Below are positions 28,206 through 36,533 of a DNA stretch of 64,000 nucleotides, in pieces. The notes below the pieces were generated by a model. That model did not search any database. It saw only the letters and a list, made by a program, of their open reading frames with translations, and was not told the origin of the DNA. How positions within the stretch are numbered: position 1 is the first letter of the stretch; the number at the start of each line of letters is the position of its first letter. Both the position numbers and the translations under genes were made by a program. Origin of the DNA: Litorilituus lipolyticus (lineage in GTDB: Bacteria > Pseudomonadota > Gammaproteobacteria > Enterobacterales > Alteromonadaceae); assembly GCF_006439335.1 (NCBI RefSeq), contig NZ_SAWY01000003.1:1-64000 (forward strand), in the 5' to 3' direction.

Positions 28206-28625
28206 GAAAAACCTTAACATATTAATACTACTAATGTTTATGCTCATCATGTCCATTGAAGCTTAAGTTTCTAGCCATCAAAGATAAGCGATAATCGACT
28301 CCTTTCGCTTACAAATTAAAACTATAATAGCAACAAATATACAATATAATAAAGAGATATATAACAATAGATATTTACTTTGAGCTGTAAATTTTATAGA
28401 AAGTGTACTTAGTGCGCTGATGACATTAAAGAAATTTAAATACAAAAAAAACGCATAACTATCAATTTAAGTTAATATATATTAACTCATTATCACTCTC
28501 ATATTGGGTATTATTTAGCGCCAATTATCGGTTTAAGTTGTAGGTTATTGTATCGTGACATATAGTTATATAAGCTTTTAAGCTAAATAACATGTGAGAA
28601 ATATCTCAAGCACTATATTTCATCT
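28206..28625. other. Divergent spacer, AT-rich
   Basis: This 420-bp region separates the chemoreceptor and the GGDEF-EAL gene. It is very AT-rich, presumably holds promoters for both, and shows no gene or clear operator. Confidence 0.4.
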
Positions 28626-31600
28626 ATGGTATCGATTGAATTGAAATTGATTAAAATAAAAAACCTATTTCCTCACGTATGCATCTTTATTTGTGCATTA
28701 TCCCTTTTTATCGCCAACAACACTCTCGCCAATGTCAATAACTTAGTGTTAGACCAGTTAACCGTTAAAGATGGACTTTCTCAAGTTTCTATTACTTACA
28801 TCAATCAAGATGACGACGGTTTTATTTGGATTTCAACAGAAGCCGGGATTGAAATTTATGATGGTTACAGCTTCACCAAAATTGAAGGACCAGAAAGTGA
28901 TTTTTCCAATTACAGTGCAGGCAAAACATATCAATCTAAAAATGGATTAATATGGATGATGCTATACGGAAAAGGCTTATACTCCTTTGATAAAAAAAAG
29001 GATAGTTTTGAATTAGTTTTAAATAATAATCAGTTATCTTCTGAAGATTGGCTTATCGACTATGTAGTTATTAATGAACAGGTCTGGATTGCAACAAGTA
29101 AAGAGCTCGGTGTAATTGATTTAAAAACGAAGCAATATACTAAAAAACTTGATTTAACTAAATACCTTAAAAGTACAACTTATGTTCAACAAATTATTTA
29201 CCATAACGCGAATATTTATTTTGCGAGCAGGGACAATGTACAGGTATATAACCCCGCACAAGATAAGGTTGTAACACTTCCTGAACTCACTAAAGAAAAT
29301 GTTGATAAGCACAATTTTGTCCCCTTACAAGCTAACAAAACATATAAGCTAGCGATAATAAATAATCGACTATATCGTGGTTCTAATGACGGTTTGTTCT
29401 CAATGGATATTACATTAGTTGACAGTCTTTTCAATTCCGATTCTGCGGGCTCTGCTGCCTTAGCAATTAAATACAGAATGGACATTGAACACATCTCGGT
29501 ATGGAGTTTTTTTAATAGCAGTGACTTATTAGTTATTGGCGGAACAAAAGGGCTTTATCAGTTCAATACAAAAACCACAAAAGGAAAGTTTTTATTTGGT
29601 TTCGATGAGTACGATCCTTCATTTGCTAACAATACAATTTCTTCACTTATGGTTGATAAAGATGGCTTTTATTGGTTAGTTAGTTTTAGTCAAGGTATCT
29701 TAAAGTGGAACCCTAGCTTAGAGATTATTGAAAATTACGGATATTATAAAGGCCGAGCAGACAGTTTAACCAACAACAGTGTTACCGCGATTTTAGAAGA
29801 TAAAAATGATGCTGATATTTTTTGGGTGGCAACACCGAACGGTCTTAATAAGCTTGATAGAAAAACAAGGACTGTTGAGAAGTTTCTATTTATAGAGAAC
29901 CCCAATACTACTTTCATTCAGAGTAACATACTCTCTTTGCATCATGGTAATAACAATACAATATGGCTAAATACCATTATGGGGCTTCAGTTATTTGATA
30001 TTAAAACCAAATCTATTATTCCTACCCCATTTAAAGATGAAACACTTAAAAAAATTCAAGGTGACTACCCTGTTTATCATACTCAAGGGGATTCATTATT
30101 TTTTGCGCAAACAGGCACCTTAATCAAGCTAAATACTGTCACTGAAGAAATCGTTGATCTCAGTGAAGACATCGCCAAGCAAGGAATTAAAGACATTTGG
30201 TATTTTTTTGAAGATAAAAGTTCAGTAAATAAAATTTGGTTGAGCACAACGAAAGCATTATGGCTATATGATATTGAGCAAAATCAATTCACGCGATTTT
30301 ATGAAAGTACTGATATGAATGGCAACGAATGGGCATTTATTGATAGTTTTATTATTGATAAAGAAAATGACCGTTTATGGTTGGCCCACACTTCTCAAGG
30401 CATTATTGCAGTTTCGTTAAAAACAAATAAAGTAGTTCACCAATTTAATGCGGAAAATAGCATTATAGACAATAACTTATACGGATTGTATCAAGATAAG
30501 CAAGGAGATTTATGGGTATCAACACATGATGGTATTTACACAATCAATACTAAAACATTACATATTCGTAAGTTTGATATTCATCATGGATTTACTGGTA
30601 TGGAATTTAATGCTGCAGCCCATAAACAAATATCGTCAGGTGAAATTCTATATGGAGCTATGACGGGTGTATCGATTTTTGATCCAATAGAACTAAAAAC
30701 AAAAGAACAAAAACAATCACTGAATGTTTTTATAACTAATGTAGAACTGCTCTCTCGTCAGCTCGATGAGGCATATATTTTTAACTCAAATAATATTATT
30801 GACCTTGCCTATGATGATGTTGGTATTCGAGTAGATTTCACCACATTTAATTTTTCTAAAAGCGACAACATTTTGTTTGAATATTCGTTGATGGGCAAAA
30901 GCAAAGTTGATTACCCTCCCACTTATAAAAACCATATAATATTCCCTAGTTTATCCTCAGGAAGACACACGCTTTCAATAAGGGCTAAATCTCCCATTAC
31001 TGGTGAATACTCTAAAGAAACCCTTGTTAGATTCAATGTTTCTTACGCTCCTTGGCGCTCCCCTAGCGCGATTTTTATTTACCTAACCATCGCCATTGTA
31101 ACGACAACTGTGTGGTTACGAAGAAGACAAAAACAACGTGACGAATTACTAGCTGCTCATGAGCAAGTTAAATTTAGAGAAAATCGGCTGCAACTTGCAT
31201 TAAAAGGCAGTAATAGTGACGTTTGGGATTGGCACGCAAATAATAATACATTTACGGCAAAAAGATTAGAACACGCTACCACCTTCAATGAAAATGCATT
31301 TGAATTATCTTTCGATGACTTTTTTAATCTGATCCATCCTGATGATCAGTTAACTTTTAAAACAGCTTGGTTACAATTTTTGACTAATACCAAACCAGAA
31401 GATACGTTCTCTTTAACTTATCGATTAAAAGGTGAAGACGATAATTGGCTCTGGTATAAAGATTTAGGAAAAGTCGTTGAAAAAGATGAGCAAAACACCC
31501 CGCTACGAGTGACAGGCTCTTATACCAACATCACGCAGTCAAAAGTTGATGAAGAAAGAGCTCAGTATTACGGTGAAGCATTTAAGCAAACTAAGGACTG

Positions 31601-33236
31601 GGTGTTAATCATTAACCAAGACTTCAGCAAGATAACATCGAATCAAGCAATAAGAAAAGTATTTGGTTGGCAAAAAGAAGAATTAGACTTTGAAGAGTCC
31701 ACCTTTGGCTTAAATAAGCAAAGAATAAAATACTATATGGATATTGTGACAAATTTAGGCGTTGATGATTATTGGCGAGGAGAGGAACTTATCAAGGCCT
31801 CTTCTGGTGAGAAACTTCACGTACTTATCAAAATAAATGTAGGAATAAATAAACATGGCGGCTTGCATTATATTGTCGTGATGACAGACATTACTGCACA
31901 AAAACAAGCAGAAAAGGAATTACGTTACATGGCCAACTATGACCATTTAACGGGGTTACCCAATCGCAGTTTACTGATTGAGCGTATTGAACATGCTATA
32001 GAGTCAACGGCAAGAATCGATTCGTCACTAGCAGTACTTTTCGTTGATTTGGATCGATTCAAACAAATCAATGACACTCTGGGACATGATTATGGCGATT
32101 TGTTATTAAATGAAGTATCAACACGTTTTAATTCAATTTTGCGACAAGATGACACCTTAGCACGCCTAGGCGGGGATGAATTTGTCATTTTATTAGAGCA
32201 ATATAAATCGACTAACAGCTTGTCGGGCATCGCTCAAAAACTTATTAACGTAGCCGAACAACCTATTAAGTTAAAAGATACTACTGTCAGTATTGGTGCA
32301 AGTATTGGCATTGCCGTTTACCCTGAGGATGGTAAGGATTCTTCTGAATTATTACGAAATAGTGATATTGCAATGTATAGCGCTAAGCAAGGTGGCCGTA
32401 ATAACTATCAATTTTTTGAAACATCAATGAATGAAGCAGCGGCAAAACGCTTAATTCAAGAAACCAAGATAAAACAAGCAGTAAAAGACAAGGCATTTAT
32501 CAACCACTACCAGCCTATTGTTGATGCCCACTTTGGCAAAGCAGTTGGTGTAGAAATGCTTATGCGCTGGCCCACCAATAATGGAATGATACCTCCTTTT
32601 GAGTTTATTCCTCTGGCTGAAGATTTAAATCTTATCATTTCAATGACTGAAACAGCATTAGAGCAAGCATTTAAAAATTTGACCGTTTGGCGTAAATATC
32701 GACCTGAATTTTACCTTTCCATCAATATTGCAGAGAGTCATTTCAGTAAAGGAGATTTAGTATTCCTAATCAGCTCTATGCTAGAAAAGTTTAACCTTCC
32801 TGCATCCGCTTTAAAGATTGAAATAACTGAATCTGCTTTTATTTCTACGCCCGATGTTGCGATTGAAAAAATGAAGCAACTTAAAGCCCTTGGTTTAACA
32901 CTATCACTCGATGATTTTGGAACTGGCTTTTCTTCACTTTCTTATTTAAAGTCCTTTCCTTTAGATGTTATCAAGCTTGATCGTAGCTTTATTTCTAATA
33001 TTGGTATTGAGAAAACTGACGAAGCTATCATAGAGGCGACAATTACCTTAGCTGATAACTTAGGAATGAGCTGCGTAGCTGAAGGAGCAGAAACGTCAGA
33101 ACAAGTTGACTTTTTAGTTTCTCGTCAGTGCCATTATATTCAAGGCTTTTTCTACAGCAAACCATTAAGTGATAAGCACATAGAGAAATTGCTACAAGAA
33201 GATAGTGAAGATTATATATCCCAATACGACCTTTAA
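28626..33236 (+). CDS. Beta-propeller sensor diguanylate cyclase/phosphodiesterase
   Basis: This 1536-residue inner-membrane protein senses outside the cytoplasm and acts on cyclic di-GMP. It has a signal peptide (to about 37), a large periplasmic Reg_prop propeller (about 45-700; repeated GFIWISTEAGI, GLIWMM, GDLWVSTHDGI), a Y_Y_Y-like domain and one membrane helix (about 812-832). Two PAS domains, GGDEF and EAL follow. The GGDEF site RLGGDEF is intact at 1182-1186. The EAL site reads EML, with IEITESAF, DDFGTGFSSLSYL, KLDRSFI and AEGAET conserved, so hydrolysis is likely. This architecture usually ends in a histidine kinase. Confidence 0.9.
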   Translation: MVSIELKLIKIKNLFPHVCIFICALSLFIANNTLANVNNLVLDQLTVKDGLSQVSITYINQDDDGFIWISTEAGIEIYDGYSFTKIEGPESDFSNYSAGKTYQSKNGLIWMMLYGKGLYSFDKKKDSFELVLNNNQLSSEDWLIDYVVINEQVWIATSKELGVIDLKTKQYTKKLDLTKYLKSTTYVQQIIYHNANIYFASRDNVQVYNPAQDKVVTLPELTKENVDKHNFVPLQANKTYKLAIINNRLYRGSNDGLFSMDITLVDSLFNSDSAGSAALAIKYRMDIEHISVWSFFNSSDLLVIGGTKGLYQFNTKTTKGKFLFGFDEYDPSFANNTISSLMVDKDGFYWLVSFSQGILKWNPSLEIIENYGYYKGRADSLTNNSVTAILEDKNDADIFWVATPNGLNKLDRKTRTVEKFLFIENPNTTFIQSNILSLHHGNNNTIWLNTIMGLQLFDIKTKSIIPTPFKDETLKKIQGDYPVYHTQGDSLFFAQTGTLIKLNTVTEEIVDLSEDIAKQGIKDIWYFFEDKSSVNKIWLSTTKALWLYDIEQNQFTRFYESTDMNGNEWAFIDSFIIDKENDRLWLAHTSQGIIAVSLKTNKVVHQFNAENSIIDNNLYGLYQDKQGDLWVSTHDGIYTINTKTLHIRKFDIHHGFTGMEFNAAAHKQISSGEILYGAMTGVSIFDPIELKTKEQKQSLNVFITNVELLSRQLDEAYIFNSNNIIDLAYDDVGIRVDFTTFNFSKSDNILFEYSLMGKSKVDYPPTYKNHIIFPSLSSGRHTLSIRAKSPITGEYSKETLVRFNVSYAPWRSPSAIFIYLTIAIVTTTVWLRRRQKQRDELLAAHEQVKFRENRLQLALKGSNSDVWDWHANNNTFTAKRLEHATTFNENAFELSFDDFFNLIHPDDQLTFKTAWLQFLTNTKPEDTFSLTYRLKGEDDNWLWYKDLGKVVEKDEQNTPLRVTGSYTNITQSKVDEERAQYYGEAFKQTKDWVLIINQDFSKITSNQAIRKVFGWQKEELDFEESTFGLNKQRIKYYMDIVTNLGVDDYWRGEELIKASSGEKLHVLIKINVGINKHGGLHYIVVMTDITAQKQAEKELRYMANYDHLTGLPNRSLLIERIEHAIESTARIDSSLAVLFVDLDRFKQINDTLGHDYGDLLLNEVSTRFNSILRQDDTLARLGGDEFVILLEQYKSTNSLSGIAQKLINVAEQPIKLKDTTVSIGASIGIAVYPEDGKDSSELLRNSDIAMYSAKQGGRNNYQFFETSMNEAAAKRLIQETKIKQAVKDKAFINHYQPIVDAHFGKAVGVEMLMRWPTNNGMIPPFEFIPLAEDLNLIISMTETALEQAFKNLTVWRKYRPEFYLSINIAESHFSKGDLVFLISSMLEKFNLPASALKIEITESAFISTPDVAIEKMKQLKALGLTLSLDDFGTGFSSLSYLKSFPLDVIKLDRSFISNIGIEKTDEAIIEATITLADNLGMSCVAEGAETSEQVDFLVSRQCHYIQGFFYSKPLSDKHIEKLLQEDSEDYISQYDL

Positions 33237-33435
33237 ACCTGAACATTAAGTCTCACTCAAGCCAAACACGATTTAGCAAGTAAGCAGGTTAAATACCTCT
33301 TATATGAATAAGATCATCTGTAAATACTAAGTGAGTAATATTAGCTTGGCAGTCAAATATCAAATATAGAGCGAATATAAATTTAGATATACCATTTCAA
33401 AGAGCTAATTAGCTAAAATATCAAGCTTCAAATAC

Positions 33436-33461
33436 AAAAAAACCTGCATATAAGCAGGTTT
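33436..33461 (-). terminator. Displaced tRNA-Leu terminator
   Basis: Read on the minus strand, an 8-bp stem (AAACCTGC / GCAGGTTT) is followed by T7. It lies just downstream of the tRNA 3' fragment, so it was probably the native terminator of the tRNA-Leu gene before island insertion. It may also stop the GGDEF-EAL gene on the plus strand. Confidence 0.7.
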
Positions 33462-33470
33462 AATCTTAAA

Positions 33471-33525
33471 TGGTACCGGAGGACGGACTTGAACCGTCAC
33501 GCCCGAAGGCAACGGATTTTGAATC
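33471..33525 (-). repeat. attL: displaced 3' half of tRNA-Leu(CAA)
   Basis: These 55 bp repeat positions 49420-49474 with two mismatches. They cover the anticodon loop region, variable arm, T arm, acceptor end and CCA of tRNA-Leu. The 5' half is absent, so this copy is not a functional tRNA. It marks the distal end of the island. Confidence 0.92.
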
Positions 33526-33616
33526 TAAAAATAGCAGTTCACATGGGTATATTAGGGTTTACTCTGGTTTAAATCAACAGTTTTATTGGGCTGTAGGGCT
33601 ACTCTAGTCTAGGTGA

Positions 33617-33653
33617 ATTTGCACATCTTTACCCATTTGCACATATTTGCACA
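33617..33653. promoter_or_regulatory. Candidate integrase arm-type sites (distal end)
   Basis: Three copies of ATTTGCACA(T) start at 33617, 33635 and 33645. The same ATTTGCACAT occurs at 49325-49334 beside the integrase at the other end. Repeats shared by both att flanks are typical of integrase arm-binding sites. Confidence 0.55.
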
Positions 33654-33697
33654 GCTCTAATTACTCATTGTTAGTTCCTGACTTTTGGAGCTTGCAG

Positions 33698-34342
33698 CTA
33701 TATTTCCCGTTTATATTGAAGGATGTGCTTGTTTATAATCTGAGTTATATCTTTCATGTCATTACATTCACTAGGTGTTATCCCGTGTGGAATTAATTGG
33801 TCTGTTCGAGGTAAAGTGTCATTTACAAATGCTTGAGCAATTTCAGCACACAAATCATGTAAATTAATATATGAATCTTGATAATAGTTCCAGACTGTCT
33901 TACCTCCTTTTATTTCAACTCTGCCAAGCCTATCAACTTCAATTGATTTAGGAGTATCGAAATACTTAATACATATTCCTTTTGAGCTAAATAGAAAATA
34001 TAAAGTTGATTTAGTATTCGTATAAGCCAGCATGTAAGCAAACCCAGGCTCTTGAGGCATGTATTGTACAAACCCCAATTTTAGTAAGCGTTCAACAAGT
34101 GCTTTTCTTTTAATATTTCCCTGATGCTCAGGTACTTCCTCAACAGATAGGACTTCTATAGGACATTCGCCAACAGCTTTTTGCATTAATGATGTTGCTT
34201 CATTTTCAGGAAGTGACAGCAGATAATTTGTAAATAGTTCTTTAGGTGAGCGTGGATATTCTGTTCTATATAGTGGGGAACTTGCTTTTATAATCCCCCC
34301 TATAAGAAGGAACTCCATTAATCCGTCATGTTTTTTTGGCAT
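33698..34342 (-). CDS. Hypothetical island protein (214 aa)
   Basis: I do not recognise this 214-residue protein. It is soluble, with no signal or membrane helix apart from a mildly hydrophobic N-terminal stretch (LMEFLLIGGII). Its middle part has alternating hydrophobic residues (MLAYTNTKSTLYFLFSSKGICIKYF) suggesting a beta sheet, and the end is helical and charged. AGGA lies 8 nt before the ATG. It is the most distal gene of the island and lies on the same strand as the Zorya-like genes but on the other side of a 115-bp repeat, so it need not belong to that system. Confidence 0.6.
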   Translation of the reverse strand: MPKKHDGLMEFLLIGGIIKASSPLYRTEYPRSPKELFTNYLLSLPENEATSLMQKAVGECPIEVLSVEEVPEHQGNIKRKALVERLLKLGFVQYMPQEPGFAYMLAYTNTKSTLYFLFSSKGICIKYFDTPKSIEVDRLGRVEIKGGKTVWNYYQDSYINLHDLCAEIAQAFVNDTLPRTDQLIPHGITPSECNDMKDITQIINKHILQYKREI

Positions 34343-34359
34343 CGGTGAAATCCTACGAA

Positions 34360-34473
34360 GCTGATTAATTCAGAATATACAATAAGAAGTACAGCTTCAA
34401 TATTTTCATTTAACAAGTGAGTGGTGTTACCAACTAAAAGCAAAGCCCCTAATTATGTGTATAGTTGCTCATA
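34360..34473. repeat. Direct repeat copy A flanking the defence module
   Basis: About 114 bp matching 39049-39164 at roughly 80 percent. Shared blocks include ATATTTTCATTTAACAA, CAACTAAAAG and CTAATTATGTGT. The rest of the 34343-34670 spacer shows no convincing gene. Confidence 0.8.
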
Positions 34474-34670
34474 CTCCATTAGCCTTAAATTCCCTAAAGA
34501 GAAGCGCGACGTACATGGTTGTAAAATATTTATATATTCAAAGGTGCTCGCTTTAATTGCTCACGCGACTAACATTTTCCATAAAACACCAACTTTACTT
34601 TCAAAACCATATTCGGTTTGCCTCTCTGCTAAAAACTATTAATACATATATGAGTAACATTCAAAATCAA

Positions 34671-35813
34671 TTACCTTATACTACTTGCAAGTAAGTCTAT
34701 TTGACTAAGCGCATGTCGCATGCTGTAAACTTTCCAACCTTGTTTTGTTGCAGCTATAGCTTCAGGTTTATCGATAGCTATCCCAACTTTCTTTAGCGGC
34801 CAAGCTAATTCTAATTCTGCTACAACCTCTTGCTTATTAGTTTTAATTTCTTCACCAACCTCAGGTAAAGAAACATGATATTTTTCTAATAAGTCAATAA
34901 CACCATGCATGCCTGGGTCTGCCAGGTCATAAACGTCTTGCCAGCTTTCTTTAACATTAAGACCCTGTGTTTTTCTCAATTGAGAAATAGCTTTGGTTTC
35001 TTCATGCTTGATAAACATATGTTGATGATGAGGTTGTTTACGGTGACAGTCACAACATAATGGTGTTAAGTTGGTGATACTGTTATCTGACTTAACGCCA
35101 TTGATGTGATGCACATGCAGTAGCCTTTTGTGCTGACTAAGATCTAAGCCACATTGTTGACATTGATAGTTAAATTTTTCACGAACTTTTCTAGAGATAT
35201 GGTCCCAATCTTTGCTATAACCTGTAGCAGAGTTATTCGCTACTCCTGTAGGCATAAACTTAAAGAATGAGCTGTAAGTATCAAAGAAGTCTGCAAGCTG
35301 AAAACCTTGTACAAATGTTCGTCTTGGCGCTCCCTTATTTAATGAAGCAAATTTTTGATAATTAATAGCTTCAAGGCAGTATTGACAAACATTTAGTTTT
35401 GTTTCACCTTCTATCAATTCACTTGTTCGGTTGTCCATGCCAGATACAGCAAATACCCCATCTAATTTATTTGTTACAACGTATCGATCAAAGCGACCTT
35501 TTTTTCGCATCCTATCGAGCATTTCACAGTCAGCCACATGAAATTTATTACCCTTTGAACCATCCTCCAAGACACCATAAATTTTGTTGTTATAGCTATG
35601 ATCTTTAATGTATAGAAGAACCTGACGTCCTTGATAACTTGCAAGGCCTGTTTCAAATTCAATATCTTCAAAGTTGACTTCAAAGCCTTCGCCAAGCTGT
35701 TTATCGATTGGCTCAATAGGAATGACCTTATTTGATACTTCAAATTCAATGAGATCTGCTCCCATAGCTGTTACAGCTTGCTGGAGAGAAGAAAAGTCAA
35801 CAGTTAACTTCAT
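34671..35813 (-). CDS. zorE: HNH endonuclease effector of Zorya-like system (ZorE-like)
   Basis: This 380-residue protein is the likely nuclease arm of the Zorya-like operon, by analogy with ZorE of type II Zorya. The N-terminal 140 residues are of unknown fold. A lone CQYC is at 143-146. The HNH domain spans about 210-260: CQQC (218-221), HVHH (233-236), Asn248 and CCDCH (253-257). The C-terminal part (about 325-375) has AELELAW and GWKVYS, resembling a degenerate PD-(D/E)xK/Vsr-like fold. Its ATG directly follows the zorB stop with no gap, so translation is coupled. The symbol rests on context and domain, not a database match. Confidence 0.75.
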   Translation of the reverse strand: MKLTVDFSSLQQAVTAMGADLIEFEVSNKVIPIEPIDKQLGEGFEVNFEDIEFETGLASYQGRQVLLYIKDHSYNNKIYGVLEDGSKGNKFHVADCEMLDRMRKKGRFDRYVVTNKLDGVFAVSGMDNRTSELIEGETKLNVCQYCLEAINYQKFASLNKGAPRRTFVQGFQLADFFDTYSSFFKFMPTGVANNSATGYSKDWDHISRKVREKFNYQCQQCGLDLSQHKRLLHVHHINGVKSDNSITNLTPLCCDCHRKQPHHQHMFIKHEETKAISQLRKTQGLNVKESWQDVYDLADPGMHGVIDLLEKYHVSLPEVGEEIKTNKQEVVAELELAWPLKKVGIAIDKPEAIAATKQGWKVYSMRHALSQIDLLASSIR

Positions 35814-36530
35814 CTATAAGCCTTCAACAATTTTGCGGATTTGTATGTCTGCATTAGTAATCACGCGAAAAGACACTCGACGGGACTTTTGTTTATTTTC
35901 AGAACCGTCATCATTTAGTTTTAATCTTGAAGAAGCTAAGCCAACAGCAGCAAATGAAGACTTTATCCAGGCCCTTTGTGCATTAGTAAGCTTTGAAAGA
36001 AAATAAGAATAGTTAAGTACGCTACGTGTTCTATTTTGTGACAATGACATATTAAAGAAATATGCATCATCAGGGTGAGTACCACTCCCCCACTCTGAAG
36101 ATGTATGGCCTTCAATTCTAACCTCATCAATGCTATTTCGATATTTATCTAATACTTGCAAATAGCGAGGAATAAAGTCTGCTAATATTTCTTCAAATTC
36201 AACTTTTAGTATGCTTTCACCACTAGCAAATAGCACTTCTGGGGAATCAAACTGAAATGATAATGTTTCTTTATCTATTGATGCTTGCCATGAAGTTAAG
36301 TCATTTTCAAACTCAGTATTTAAAGCATCAAATATTGCCACTTGGTTTTGCTGATAAGCTACAGCTACATCTTTTATTTTATCTCTTTCAATTGAAACAT
36401 GGCGCATAAACGCAATGGCGATAAATAGAAATACCATCATCAGACCAGCCATCAAGTCTGAAACTGTTAACCAATGCTCGCCGTCTTCTTTTTGCTTTGA
36501 AGAACCAAATATGTTGTTTATAGAAGACAT
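35814..36530 (-). CDS. zorB: ZorB-like MotB/OmpA stator subunit
   Basis: The 238-residue protein has one N-terminal helix (about 21-42, VSDLMAGLMMVFLFIAIAF). Asp25 sits at the position of the proton-binding Asp of MotB. A coiled linker leads to a C-terminal OmpA/MotB-like peptidoglycan-binding domain (about 90-230), with RIEGHTSSEWG (usual GHTD reads GHTS) and LSQNRTRSVLNY. In Zorya, ZorA and ZorB form an ion-driven motor anchored to the cell wall that senses phage attack. It starts 3 bp after the zorA stop. Confidence 0.82.
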   Translation of the reverse strand: MSSINNIFGSSKQKEDGEHWLTVSDLMAGLMMVFLFIAIAFMRHVSIERDKIKDVAVAYQQNQVAIFDALNTEFENDLTSWQASIDKETLSFQFDSPEVLFASGESILKVEFEEILADFIPRYLQVLDKYRNSIDEVRIEGHTSSEWGSGTHPDDAYFFNMSLSQNRTRSVLNYSYFLSKLTNAQRAWIKSSFAAVGLASSRLKLNDDGSENKQKSRRVSFRVITNADIQIRKIVEGL

Positions 36531-36533
36531 AGC

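Noticed and set aside
34421-34642. 73-residue plus-strand frame in repeat A
   Set aside because: It runs through the direct repeat, lacks a ribosome-binding site and is not kept in copy B.
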